Assembly (NCBI GenBank): GCA_965267425.1
Contig: OZ253959.1
Coordinates: forward strand, 1,178,001 to 1,242,000
From: G965267425 sp965267425
GTDB lineage: Bacteria > Bacteroidota > Bacteroidia > Flavobacteriales_E > Vicingaceae
DNA: 64,000 bases
Direction of reading: 5' to 3'
A program made the position numbers and the translations under genes. The notes beneath the pieces are model-generated. The model saw nothing but the letters and a program-made list of their open reading frames with translations, searched no databases and had not been told where the DNA came from. Below are positions 1-8,558 of the stretch, in pieces (position 1 is the first letter of the stretch; each line of letters opens with the position of its first letter).

Positions 1-1158
1 TGCCAAAATATGATTGGTCAATTTTTGGTGATTTTTATCAGCTATTCGAAACGTTCGGATTCCTGCATATTTCGAATCATCGTCAATACAAAAAGAGGTG
101 AATCCCTGAATTTCTTTTAGTCTGTCATGCCAATACTTGGACAAATACCGGAGTCTCTCTTCTTTCAATTTCATACCCATGTAATCATTGAAATCAATGG
201 CATCTAAAATGCCAAATTCAGCTGGGAATGAACGTGTTCCCTGAACTTCAAATTTGACAATTTTATCATTTTCTGTGGGTGCTGGCGGAAAAAGCGCATA
301 CAAATCAGTTATGCGTTCTTTTTTGACATATAGAAATCCGGTACCAAACGGCGCACCAAGCCATTTATGCAAACTGGTTCCGAAATAATCTGCATGTAAA
401 TCTTTCACTTTAAAATCGATGTGCGCAAATGACTGTGCACCATCTACAATTACCTGAATGTTTTGGGATTTGGCAATTTTGGCAATTCTTTCAACAGGCA
501 TTATTCTTCCTGTATAATTCACAATATGCGTTAGGTGAACAACTTTAGTATTCTTATTGAATAGACTAACATACTTTTCTGCAATTTGATCATCGCTATC
601 CTTGTCCAGTTGAATATCAACGTATTTCAATGAGATTCCATCTCTTTGTTGCCTTTGTTCCCAAGCCATTCTCATATTTGGGTAATCGTATTTACCCAAT
701 ACGATTTCATCGCCTTTCTCTAATGAGAGACCGTAAACAACAATTCCCAAAGCTTCTGTTGTATTTCGTTGAATGGCTATTTCTTCAGCTTCACATCCAG
801 CCATTTCAGCCAAACGGTTACGCAGGGCATTTCTGTTTCTATTCATAACCCTCCACATATTGTATGCAGGGATTTCATTGCTGAATTTATGTGCTCGGAT
901 GAATGCATCTTCTACCAATTTTGAAGAGGGTGATACACCGGCATTGTTGAAGTTTATTTTTTGATGATTTCCAGGATATAACTGCCGAATGCGATACCAA
1001 AATTCTTCATCAGAAATCAGGTCCTGGATATCAGTGCCAGACAAAAAAGCATCAATTTCCTCTAAGTCAAAATCCTGACTCGCAAAATTCAAAGGAGCAA
1101 TGCCTAGCGAAGCTGCTCCCAAACCCAATTGACGAAGAAAATTCCTTCTGTCTTGCAT
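1..1158 (-). CDS. Class V aminotransferase, isopenicillin-N-epimerase-like, partial at window edge
   Basis: The reading frame runs from an ATG at 1158 to the left edge with no stop, so the C-terminus is missing; 386 codons are present. It is a PLP-dependent fold-type I enzyme of the class V family. The sequence shows the PLP-lysine motif SLHKWLGAPFGTG, the upstream VDGAQSFAH motif with the PLP-binding Asp, and NNAGVSP near the N-terminus. The first residues, MQDRRNFLRQLGLGAAS, look like a twin-arginine export signal, which suggests a periplasmic enzyme. It lies 22 bp after the WbqC gene on the same strand and is probably co-transcribed. The substrate cannot be deduced; desulfurase activity is less likely than an epimerase-like or lyase role. 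Confidence 0.85.
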   Translation of the reverse strand, partial: MQDRRNFLRQLGLGAASLGIAPLNFASQDFDLEEIDAFLSGTDIQDLISDEEFWYRIRQLYPGNHQKINFNNAGVSPSSKLVEDAFIRAHKFSNEIPAYNMWRVMNRNRNALRNRLAEMAGCEAEEIAIQRNTTEALGIVVYGLSLEKGDEIVLGKYDYPNMRMAWEQRQQRDGISLKYVDIQLDKDSDDQIAEKYVSLFNKNTKVVHLTHIVNYTGRIMPVERIAKIAKSQNIQVIVDGAQSFAHIDFKVKDLHADYFGTSLHKWLGAPFGTGFLYVKKERITDLYALFPPAPTENDKIVKFEVQGTRSFPAEFGILDAIDFNDYMGMKLKEERLRYLSKYWHDRLKEIQGFTSFCIDDDSKYAGIRTFRIADKNHQKLTNHILA

Positions 1159-1180
1159 AATTGCTTTTGGATTAAATATA

Positions 1181-1810
1181 CTATAATAATTGATTATTTA
1201 ACGGTCCAATATAACCGCGACTTTCGGGTCCTAAATTGAATAGTAAATCGTAGATACTCAAATTTGGAACAAAACCATTTCGGTCGTCAAAAACTTGCAT
1301 ATATTCTGGAAATAGGTCCTTTGAAAACGTTTCTTTTTTTGCTGAAGATAGATGCCTTAAGTCTGTCATTTCTGAGCTCTCTTTTTCGTATTCGTTGTTT
1401 CGAATAAACGAAACCTCCATCTCCAATTTTTTCAAAATAAATGACATGATTTCTTGATTGAAATCAAAAAGGTATTCATACTTTTTTTCGTAAAAAGTAG
1501 ATAAATCTTGTTCGTAATATTCGAAGTAGGGTGAAGAGCGGTAGGAAGCACAAAGGGATCTCCAATGTAGTTTTTGCCATTGATGTTCATTGGCGATTTT
1601 AACCCTGGAAATCGCCGTCCTGCTTTTGTTTTTTTGGACAGGAATGATCAAATTCAGTATGCCATTGGGTCCATATATAGCGCATCTATTTCTAAACGAT
1701 TGTTTTTCAAAATGCTCGTGGCATTCAATATGAACTTCCGACAAAGTACTTAATGCTGCATAGTAACTTATGGGGCCGGCATATGAAGTGGAAACGATTA
1801 CTTTGGTCAT
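1181..1810 (-). CDS. WbqC-like family protein
   Basis: About 209 residues, similar to the WbqC-like family, which is found in Bacteroidota and in polysaccharide gene clusters and has no firmly proven reaction. Family-typical features are the N-terminal STSYAGPISYYA segment, a central IPVQKNK segment and HWQKLHWRSLCASYRSSPYF. I chose the ATG at 1810 because it overlaps the stop of the upstream signal peptidase gene as ATGA; an in-frame start eight codons earlier lies inside that gene. No signal peptide is seen, so it is probably cytoplasmic. It belongs to the operon with the two signal peptidases, an order I recall as common in Flavobacteria. The family assignment is fairly sure and the function is unknown. 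Confidence 0.8.
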   Translation of the reverse strand: MTKVIVSTSYAGPISYYAALSTLSEVHIECHEHFEKQSFRNRCAIYGPNGILNLIIPVQKNKSRTAISRVKIANEHQWQKLHWRSLCASYRSSPYFEYYEQDLSTFYEKKYEYLFDFNQEIMSFILKKLEMEVSFIRNNEYEKESSEMTDLRHLSSAKKETFSKDLFPEYMQVFDDRNGFVPNLSIYDLLFNLGPESRGYIGPLNNQLL

Positions 1811-2823
1811 ATGTTTTTTAACGTTCTGTCCCATCGAAAAGATCCATTTGATTGAACACTATAAAAGATGGTTGTCACTTTGCCTAAAATATGAGATTCA
1901 GGTAACAATCCCCAATTTCTGCTATCTGCGGAATTGTCATAATTATCACCAACAACATAATAATAGTTGTGTTTAAATTGATAGGTATGAGACTCAAGGG
2001 CTTCAGAGTTGTTTAGTTTAAATTTTCCACTAGGGAATTTTAAGATTTCGCAGCCCTCTTCATTTTCCATGACATACCGATACAAATCTAAGTTGTGTGC
2101 ATTAATTTCAAATGATTCACCCGATTTTGGAATCCAGATTGTCGCATTCTTTGATTCTTTGGTTGCTGGTTGCCAATTGGCATAGAGTATTAGTTGTTGC
2201 TGAAATATTTCCTTAAAAAAAAGGTGTTCTTCTGCGGTCAGGTTCAGTATCAATCCCATGGTCGTTTTCTGAACATCTTCCTTTGAGAGCTCCTTATCTA
2301 AGTATGGTTTTAAATCATCTTCTTTTGTGTCTTTTAACAGGTAATTTCGTTTGACAGATGCTGGAAAAGCTATCATCGAATTGTTTCGATATAGGATACC
2401 TTCCATATTCGAAATCACATCTCCGGGCAATCCTATACAACGCTTTACCATGTATGTGCGATGATCTACAGGAAAAAAATCATCCATGGGATAATTAAAT
2501 GCCAATACGTCATCGTAATTCACATTTAAATTTTTTCCTAAACGTGTATAAGGCAGTTGTATGTATTCAAGAAAGGCTTTGGTGCCTGGAGAAAATGAGA
2601 ATTCTTTGTGAGCAAAGGGAAAGGTCAATAATGTAATTGGCAATCTTGGACCATAACTCAGTTTATTTACCCAAACTACATCTCCTTTTAAAAGTCCATT
2701 TTCCATGGATTGTGTTGGAATGACGAATGTTTGGCCGATAAATATTCGAACAATCACAGATACTAAGAATGCCACTAAAATGGCTATCCACCATGATTGT
2801 AAATTTTTGAGCAGTTTTTTCAA
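1807..2823 (-). CDS. lepB: Signal peptidase I (second of two)
   Basis: 338 residues; removes signal peptides from Sec-exported proteins at the outer face of the inner membrane. One N-terminal membrane segment spans about residues 11-30. The catalytic Ser39 sits in IPTQSMENGL and the catalytic Lys127 in YMVKRCIGLPGD. The conserved GDNYDNSADSRNWG box lies near the C-terminus. A long insert of about 120 residues separates the Lys box from the GDN box, typical of Bacteroidota enzymes. It overlaps the preceding signal peptidase gene by four bases (ATGA) and the following WbqC gene by four, so translation is likely coupled. Catalytic residues are complete, so it should be active. Confidence 0.95.
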   Translation of the reverse strand: MKKLLKNLQSWWIAILVAFLVSVIVRIFIGQTFVIPTQSMENGLLKGDVVWVNKLSYGPRLPITLLTFPFAHKEFSFSPGTKAFLEYIQLPYTRLGKNLNVNYDDVLAFNYPMDDFFPVDHRTYMVKRCIGLPGDVISNMEGILYRNNSMIAFPASVKRNYLLKDTKEDDLKPYLDKELSKEDVQKTTMGLILNLTAEEHLFFKEIFQQQLILYANWQPATKESKNATIWIPKSGESFEINAHNLDLYRYVMENEEGCEILKFPSGKFKLNNSEALESHTYQFKHNYYYVVGDNYDNSADSRNWGLLPESHILGKVTTIFYSVQSNGSFRWDRTLKNI

Positions 2824-4379
2824 TCGCTGTGAATCACATTAAAAAGCCTGTTCCAGCGCACTTTTTTGTAAAAATCAGCGCTGAACAAATCAATGTTTGG
2901 ATCCAAAGATAACCAGATAAAAACGGCCTTTCCAACAATATGATCTTCAGGAACAAATCCCCAAATTCGTGAATCTTGCGAGTTTTGGCGATTGTCTCCA
3001 ATCATGAAATAATAATTCTGCTTAAATGTATAGGTAGATGCTATTTCACCATTTAACACAATTTGGTCATCCCTGATTTCTACTTCATTGCCTTCATATA
3101 CGTCAATGATTCTTTTATACAGGATATAATTTTCAATGGTCAAATCAATGGTCATTCCTTGAGAGGGCATGGTCAAAGGACCAAAATTGTCTATAGACCA
3201 ATCGAATGAAGTATTATTAGGGAACACACTTCTATCTGGTCTGTACTCTTTAGGTTGTGACAATGGCTCTATTGAAACTACATTGGGTCGTTGTTCCAAT
3301 CGTGCTTTGTTTTCTTCGGTTAAGGTCATTCGATAAGTATCGTAACCGTCATACATGATTTGCTCTGTGGTGATATCTTCTTCTATCAACTCCAATTGCG
3401 TAAAACCATAATCTTTGACTTTGACTTCATAAATGTGCTGAAGGTATCGTGGAACAAAACCCACTTCTCCATTGATATACAATTCACGATTTCTAAATTC
3501 AAGGACATCACCCGGAATGGCTACACATCGTTTGATGTAATTTTCACGTTTATCAATAGGACGGGTTACGACATCTCCAAAATATACTTTACCTCGCTGA
3601 GGGTCAAAAGAATAACCTTGCTGAAGGGCTTGCTCGCCGAAATTTCTTACCAATTGGGCATAAACCCTGTTTTGCTGTCTCAATGCCACTGTATCTCCTG
3701 CAGGAAAATTAAAAACGACTAAATCATTCCGTTCAACTTTTCCCATTCCAGGTAAACGATAATACGGAAGCTTAATGGATTCAATATAGGATTTAGCAAA
3801 TTGAGTAAAAGGCAACGTATGATGAACAAAAGGAAATGAAACCGGTGTCATTGGTAATCGAGGTCCATAACTCACTTTACTTACAAATAGAAAATCTCCA
3901 ATTAACAAGCTTTTTTCCAACGAAGATGTAGGAATGGTGAATGCCTCAAAATAGATGGCTCGAATAATGGATGCTGCAACTACTGCGAAGGTTAAAGCAT
4001 CTACCCATTCTCTTGTTTTCGTTTTCTTATATTTCTTAATGGCTTCAGGATCTAAAAATTCATCATTATGCTGGTACATCAAATAGGGGAGATAAGCACC
4101 TGAAAACACAACAGCACCCATATGATCCCAATATCCAAATCGACCCATTCTTTTCATCATTTCAATGATGATTTCCGCCCAAACCAGAAAACCTAAAAAA
4201 GGAATGTAATAAATGACAATGTGCCATGATGGTTTGTTGAAATGTTTCACAAGTATCCAGGTGCTGTATACTGGAACAAGAGACTTCCAAGCTTCTATTC
4301 CAACCTTCTTAAAATAGAGGTAAAACGCAATGTGGGTACAAGCAAAATAGAGCAGTGTAAGTATGAAAATGGGTGTCAT
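2820..4379 (-). CDS. lepB: Signal peptidase I with extra N-terminal membrane domain
   Basis: 519 residues, much longer than a standard signal peptidase. Residues 1-100 form a multi-helix hydrophobic domain resembling DUF5684 (about three membrane segments). The protease domain starts near residue 125. The catalytic Ser153 is in IPTSSLEKSL, with Leu where most enzymes have Met after the Ser. The catalytic Lys283 is in YIKRCVAIPGD, and the GDNRQNSQDSRIWG box is near the C-terminus. Both catalytic residues are present, so it should be active. It is the first gene of the operon and overlaps the second lepB by four bases. A promoter-like element lies 20 bp upstream of the start. Confidence 0.94.
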   Translation of the reverse strand: MTPIFILTLLYFACTHIAFYLYFKKVGIEAWKSLVPVYSTWILVKHFNKPSWHIVIYYIPFLGFLVWAEIIIEMMKRMGRFGYWDHMGAVVFSGAYLPYLMYQHNDEFLDPEAIKKYKKTKTREWVDALTFAVVAASIIRAIYFEAFTIPTSSLEKSLLIGDFLFVSKVSYGPRLPMTPVSFPFVHHTLPFTQFAKSYIESIKLPYYRLPGMGKVERNDLVVFNFPAGDTVALRQQNRVYAQLVRNFGEQALQQGYSFDPQRGKVYFGDVVTRPIDKRENYIKRCVAIPGDVLEFRNRELYINGEVGFVPRYLQHIYEVKVKDYGFTQLELIEEDITTEQIMYDGYDTYRMTLTEENKARLEQRPNVVSIEPLSQPKEYRPDRSVFPNNTSFDWSIDNFGPLTMPSQGMTIDLTIENYILYKRIIDVYEGNEVEIRDDQIVLNGEIASTYTFKQNYYFMIGDNRQNSQDSRIWGFVPEDHIVGKAVFIWLSLDPNIDLFSADFYKKVRWNRLFNVIHSD

Positions 4380-4398
4380 GATTTCATTAAATGTTGGA

Positions 4399-4429
4399 CA
4401 AATTTATAAGATGGTTGTATATGTCCGAA
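4399..4429 (-). promoter_or_regulatory. Predicted promoter of the lepB-lepB operon
   Basis: On the minus strand TAAATTTG (4399-4406) matches the Bacteroidota -7 element TAnnTTTG. A TTCG at 4426-4429, 19 bases upstream, stands where the -33 TTG element is expected. The start codon at 4379 leaves a leader of about 13 bases. It separates this operon from the dapB operon. Confidence 0.5.
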
Positions 4430-4433
4430 TTGA

Positions 4434-5156
4434 TTAACTTTTTTTAACTGATATTACGTCTTGCATGCTGAATACGCCCTTCTTACCTTGAAGCCACTCT
4501 GCCGCTATAACAGCTCCATTTGCAAAACCTTCTCTATTATGTGCTTCATGTTTAATCGAAATGCTATCGATAGATGATTTGTAATTAATGATATGGGTCC
4601 CCGGAACTTCACCTGAACGTAACGATTCAATGGGCAACACTTTGGAGTCGTTCGTTTCACCTTCCTGCCAAGATTCAAGAGCGCTGTTTTGTGAAATAAC
4701 ATCATTGGCAAGTGTAATGGCAGTTCCGCTTGGGGAGTCTAATTTATGAATATGATGAATTTCCTGCATAGACGTATCATACCCATGTTTGTCCATGATT
4801 TTCGCCAAATTCTTGTTTAACTCAAAAAACAGATTCACACCAATGCTAAAATTCGTTGCACACAACATGGCTCCATTTTTGTCATTGCAAAAGTCTACAC
4901 AACTATCATAGTGCTCATACCAGCCGGTTGTTCCTACAACTACAGGTACATGATGTTCAATAGAGGTTTTTATATTTTGCACGGCGGTTGCAGGTGTACT
5001 CACTTCAATGGCAACATCTGCTTGTTTGAGTACATCTATTAATGATTCGTTCAAATCAGATGCAGTTGTATATCCAACGATTTCGTGTCCTTTTCGTTTT
5101 GCAGAATCAGCTATTGCTTTTCCGAGTTTGCCGTATCCAAATAAAAATAGATTCAT
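4434..5156 (-). CDS. dapB: 4-hydroxy-tetrahydrodipicolinate reductase
   Basis: 240 residues; reduces the DapA product with NAD(P)H in the diaminopimelate/lysine pathway, supplying cell-wall precursors in the cytoplasm. The N-terminal GYGKLGKAIA is a Rossmann nucleotide-binding loop. The motif HHIHKLDSPSGTA holds the catalytic His/Lys signature of DapB. VVGTTGW and NFSIGVNLF are further family motifs. The length is slightly under the usual 250-270 residues, as in many Bacteroidota. It follows the DUF5683 gene with a one-base gap, so it is probably part of the parA-parB operon. Confidence 0.95.
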   Translation of the reverse strand: MNLFLFGYGKLGKAIADSAKRKGHEIVGYTTASDLNESLIDVLKQADVAIEVSTPATAVQNIKTSIEHHVPVVVGTTGWYEHYDSCVDFCNDKNGAMLCATNFSIGVNLFFELNKNLAKIMDKHGYDTSMQEIHHIHKLDSPSGTAITLANDVISQNSALESWQEGETNDSKVLPIESLRSGEVPGTHIINYKSSIDSISIKHEAHNREGFANGAVIAAEWLQGKKGVFSMQDVISVKKS

Positions 5157-5157
5157 A

Positions 5158-5742
5158 TCAATGAAAGCGCAAACTTAGTTTAAAACTGGGTTCAATTGTA
5201 AGGTTGGTATGATTAAACTGCAAATCAGGAGTTAGTTTCAGACTGAGATCATCACTAACATCAAATTGATACAAATGGGCATCAATACTTGCATCGATAA
5301 TGTTCATGATATAGACCACTGATCCAACAATGATCAATAGGTTCCTGTTCCTCCTTGAAATATCGATTGCCTGAAGAAGCGCATCGTTGTCAAAAAAATT
5401 GTTGGGATCAAGGTAAATGTCTGTTGAGTCTCCGGCTTGTCGGTTGATAAATGCAGACTTGAAATCCTGGTACTCGTTATTTTCTTGAATGGCATAAAAC
5501 AATGGAATACCAATTCCGGCATAAATAATGGGTATTTTCCAATACTTTTTGTTGTATGCTTGACCAAGGCCAGGCACTACCATGGAATAAATGGTGGCTT
5601 TGGTAGGAGAGTGGGCTTTTGTTACCTGTTCATCAATGCTAAGGGTATCTGTCTCACCTTCAATTTTGGATTGCCCCATAACAGATGATATGAATAGGAG
5701 GCAAAAAGCAAGAAATAAAACACGACGCATTTTGGATATCAT
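5158..5742 (-). CDS. DUF5683 domain envelope protein
   Basis: 194 residues with an N-terminal signal peptide ending near VMGQ. A conserved DUF5683 core follows: SMVVPGLGQAYNKKYWK, then a hydrophobic segment and a second membrane segment around LLIIVGSVVYIMNIIDA. This family is common in Bacteroidota between parB and dapB, and no function is established. The start ATG at 5742 shares one base with the parB stop (TAATG), and a second ATG four codons in is equally possible. It is probably an inner-membrane or periplasmic protein; the association with ParAB is positional only. Confidence 0.85.
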   Translation of the reverse strand: MISKMRRVLFLAFCLLFISSVMGQSKIEGETDTLSIDEQVTKAHSPTKATIYSMVVPGLGQAYNKKYWKIPIIYAGIGIPLFYAIQENNEYQDFKSAFINRQAGDSTDIYLDPNNFFDNDALLQAIDISRRNRNLLIIVGSVVYIMNIIDASIDAHLYQFDVSDDLSLKLTPDLQFNHTNLTIEPSFKLSLRFH

Positions 5743-6632
5743 TAAAGATCCATTCGATCAATGATCTGCTCAAGTTGTATGTCTGACTTAAAAGGGATAA
5801 CAATTTTACCAGCTCCTTTGGCATTTTTATTGAGCGTGGCTTCAGTACCCAGATATTCAGAAAGGTCTTCTAAGAATTTTTGATGAGGAAACGAAAGTTC
5901 GTTCGAATGAATTGACTGAGATGATTTTTTGTCAGATTTCGTATTTCTAGCTACATCTTCAACTTGTCGGACAGATAAACCTTTATCCAGGATTCGTTTG
6001 TGCAATTTGAGTTGTTCATTGGTATTATCAATGGATACCAATGCTCGAGCGTGCCCCATTGAAATTTCTTTGTTTCGGATGGACAATTGAATTTCAGCAG
6101 GTAACTTTAGTAACCTCAGATAGTTGGTGATGGTACTTCTTTTTTTACCAACTCGTTCACTCATTTGCTCCTGTGTGAGGTTGCATTCTTCTATCAAACG
6201 TTGATAACTGATGGATATTTCTACCGCATCAAGACTTTCACGTTGGATATTTTCAACGAGCGCCATTTCAAGCATGGCCTGATCGTTTGCTACGCGAACA
6301 AATGCTGGAATTGTTTTAACACCGGCAAATTGAGAAGCTCTGAATCGGCGTTCACCGGAAATCAGTTGGTATCTTTTGTAACCCGTTTTACGAACCGTAA
6401 CAGGTTGAATAATGCCAAGTTGTTCAATGGACTGAGCCAATTCTCTTAACGATTCATCTTCGAATTTGGTACGAGGTTGAAACGGATTGGCTTCGATTTC
6501 TTCGAGGCTCAATTCAGCAATGGATCCGAAAACTTCAGCTTCATTGTTACGTATGGCCTTAGAGGTTACGTCGGTATCTGAATTTTCAAGTAATGCGCTT
6601 AGTCCCTTTCCTAATGCTGGTTTTTTACTCAT
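5742..6632 (-). CDS. parB: Chromosome partitioning protein ParB
   Basis: About 296 residues. ParB binds parS sites, spreads on DNA using CTP and helps segregate origins together with ParA. The N-terminus KKPALGKGLSALL is the ParA-interacting signature. The nuclease-like domain contains NPFQPR and the GERRFRAS motif used for CTP binding and spreading. A helix-turn-helix follows around LTQEQMSERVGKKRSTITNYLRLLKLP. The start at 6632 is preferred because it gives the family N-terminus and an eight-base overlap with the parA stop. No parS site was recognised in the window. Confidence 0.96.
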   Translation of the reverse strand: MSKKPALGKGLSALLENSDTDVTSKAIRNNEAEVFGSIAELSLEEIEANPFQPRTKFEDESLRELAQSIEQLGIIQPVTVRKTGYKRYQLISGERRFRASQFAGVKTIPAFVRVANDQAMLEMALVENIQRESLDAVEISISYQRLIEECNLTQEQMSERVGKKRSTITNYLRLLKLPAEIQLSIRNKEISMGHARALVSIDNTNEQLKLHKRILDKGLSVRQVEDVARNTKSDKKSSQSIHSNELSFPHQKFLEDLSEYLGTEATLNKNAKGAGKIVIPFKSDIQLEQIIDRMDL

Positions 6633-7437
6633 CTGCAAGATCAATTATTTTGTCTTCCTCACTGATTCGTGTGAGATTATTTTTTTGAAGAATTTCTCTT
6701 GCTAAATTAAGATAATTAAGGGCACCTTTTGAATTTGCATCATGCATAATCACTGACTTACCGTGACTTGGTGCTTCACTTAAGCGAATATTTCGTTGAA
6801 CGATGGTATCGAATACCAATTGTTGAAAATGCGTTTTTACTTCATCCACCACTTGATTCGACAATCGCAATCGGACATCGTACATGGTTAGTAGCAGACC
6901 TTCAATTTCTAATTCAGGATTTAAGCGGGATTGAATGATCTTAACGGTATTCAACAGTTTACCAAGTCCTTCCAGAGCAAAGTACTCGCATTGAATAGGG
7001 ATAATTACGCTATCTGCAGCCGTTAGTGAATTCACTGTAATCAGTCCTAGAGAGGGAGAGCAATCAATGATAATGAAATCATAATCGTCCTGAATGTTTT
7101 GCAAAGCCAAACGCATCATACGTTCTCTGTTGGGCAGGTTGATCATTTCAATTTCTGCACCTACAAGATCAATGTGGGCCGGAAGTAAACTGACATTGGG
7201 AGTTTCAGTATGTAAAATACATTCGTTTGTTGGAATGTTATTGACAATACATTCATAAATACTTTTTTTGACATTCCGTGGGTCAAATCCCACTCCAGAA
7301 GTGGCATTGGCTTGCGGATCTGCATCTACTAACAACACTTTTTGATCAAGCACACCCAAAGATGCCGCTAAATTGATGGCTGAAGTTGTTTTTCCAACAC
7401 CACCTTTTTGATTTGCTATTGCAATTATTTTACCCAT
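6625..7437 (-). CDS. parA: Chromosome partitioning ATPase ParA/Soj
   Basis: 270 residues; a deviant Walker-type ATPase that acts with ParB in chromosome segregation on the nucleoid. Walker A is QKGGVGKTTSAIN, with the signature lysine of the ParA family in KGGVGKT. The Walker A' segment is VLLVDADPQANATSG and Walker B is DFIIIDCSPSLG. Length is normal for a chromosomal Soj-type protein. It is first in the parA-parB-DUF5683-dapB run. The 108-base gap upstream towards the divergent FMN reductase holds no clear TAnnTTTG element on this strand. Confidence 0.97.
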   Translation of the reverse strand: MGKIIAIANQKGGVGKTTSAINLAASLGVLDQKVLLVDADPQANATSGVGFDPRNVKKSIYECIVNNIPTNECILHTETPNVSLLPAHIDLVGAEIEMINLPNRERMMRLALQNIQDDYDFIIIDCSPSLGLITVNSLTAADSVIIPIQCEYFALEGLGKLLNTVKIIQSRLNPELEIEGLLLTMYDVRLRLSNQVVDEVKTHFQQLVFDTIVQRNIRLSEAPSHGKSVIMHDANSKGALNYLNLAREILQKNNLTRISEEDKIIDLADE

Positions 7438-7560
7438 AGAATTTTCTTTCCTGCTGCTGCCTCACGAGCGCAATAATGATGGATAAAAATACAATTATTC
7501 CATCCTAATAAATGGACGACACATTATTATTTTTTAAACAGATTTTTGTTAATTCGAAGA

Positions 7561-8079
7561 ATGAATATAACGGTGATATCAGCAAGTAACCGGCATGACA
7601 ATAAAACCATCATTTTTGCGAAAAAATGTTTGCAACACCTTGAAAATGTAGGAGCTAAAGCTCAATTGTTTTCTTTGGAGTCATTGCCTGAATCTTTATC
7701 CATTCATGATATTTACGATCATGAAACGAACGAATTTGCTCAGATTGTTGAAAAGTATATTGAACCTGTGGATAAGTTGATCATCGTTGCACCGGAATAC
7801 AATGGCAGTTATCCCGGAATTCTAAAAACATTCATTGATGGAACGCCGCCAAGATTTTTTTCTGGGAAAAAAGTTGCACTTGTTGGGGTTTCAGCGGGAA
7901 GATCTGGAAACATTCGAGGTCTTGATCATTTAAATGCCGTATTGAATCACATGAAAGCTGTAGTTCTTCCTGATAGGGTGTATATTTCCAGGATAGATGA
8001 AATACTCAAGCAGGGAATCATAGAACCAGAAACGGACGAACTGATTCGAACGTGCGTAACGAGTTTGTACAGTTCATAA
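7561..8079 (+). CDS. NADPH-dependent FMN reductase family protein
   Basis: 172 residues of the flavodoxin-like fold. Members use NAD(P)H to reduce FMN or quinone-like substrates in the cytoplasm. The N-terminus MNITVISASNRHDNKT resembles the phosphate-binding loop, and VAPEYNGSYPGILKTFID is the classical flavin-contact motif. The ATG at 7561 is preferred over an in-frame codon five residues earlier because it gives the typical N-terminus. It stands alone, divergent from parA and convergent with the DUF3276 gene. The physiological substrate is unknown. Confidence 0.88.
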   Translation: MNITVISASNRHDNKTIIFAKKCLQHLENVGAKAQLFSLESLPESLSIHDIYDHETNEFAQIVEKYIEPVDKLIIVAPEYNGSYPGILKTFIDGTPPRFFSGKKVALVGVSAGRSGNIRGLDHLNAVLNHMKAVVLPDRVYISRIDEILKQGIIEPETDELIRTCVTSLYSS

Positions 8080-8116
8080 GATCTGTACTTATATTTTCAC
8101 TAAAGGAGGGGAAACC

Positions 8117-8485
8117 TTATTCTTGATCGGAACCTAGATCCTCGAAAGAAACATCACTGAATTCAGCGGGAACTTTTTCCACTACCTCTTCACCTTGTTC
8201 CTTTTTCAATTCTTTTATTTTCTCAATCGCCTCAGACAATCCACCAGAGAATTTTTCAAAATCCTCTTTGTACAAAAAGAGCTTGTGTTTTTCAAAGAAA
8301 AACTTGCCGTTTTCATTGTTAAACCTACGTTTGCTTTCAGTAATCGTGAGGTAGTAGTCATTTGACTTTGTCGACTTAACATCGAAAAAATAAGTTCGCT
8401 TACCAGCACGTACGGCTTTTGAATACACTTCACCTTCTCTGTAACCGGCTTCTTTTTGCGCTAATCCACTTTCTTCCATCGTCAT
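8117..8485 (-). CDS. DUF3276 (PUR-alpha-like) nucleic-acid-binding protein
   Basis: About 122 residues. The segment from GEVYSKAVRAGKRTYFFDV through FLYKEDFEKF matches the DUF3276 family, which has the PUR-repeat fold and is thought to bind single-stranded nucleic acid. The C-terminus is acidic (EKIKELKKEQGEE). The start is uncertain: ATGs lie at 8485 and 8479, while a more distal in-frame TTG overlaps the predicted promoter and was rejected. It is monocistronic and converges with the FMN reductase gene. Cellular role is unproven. Confidence 0.85.
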   Translation of the reverse strand: MTMEESGLAQKEAGYREGEVYSKAVRAGKRTYFFDVKSTKSNDYYLTITESKRRFNNENGKFFFEKHKLFLYKEDFEKFSGGLSEAIEKIKELKKEQGEEVVEKVPAEFSDVSFEDLGSDQE

Positions 8486-8512
8486 TTCAGTTTTGTTTAT
8501 ACCGCTGTGAAA

Positions 8513-8546
8513 CAAATTTATAAAATATTTTGGTTAATTGGTCGAA
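8513..8546 (-). promoter_or_regulatory. Predicted promoter of the DUF3276 gene
   Basis: On the minus strand TAAATTTG (8513-8520) fits TAnnTTTG, with TTCG at 8543-8546 22 bases upstream. The start codon at 8485 or 8479 leaves a leader of roughly 20-27 bases. Confidence 0.45.
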
Positions 8547-8558
8547 GGATTTCCCTAA

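Noticed and set aside
5742..7437. Search for a parS site near parAB
   Set aside because: No 16-base palindrome resembling TGTTNCACGTGNAACA was seen in this window.
8080..8116. Short inverted sequences between the FMN reductase and DUF3276 genes
   Set aside because: The pairings (AAGG/CCTT and ATAAG/CTTAT) are only four or five bases and give no credible hairpin-plus-T structure.
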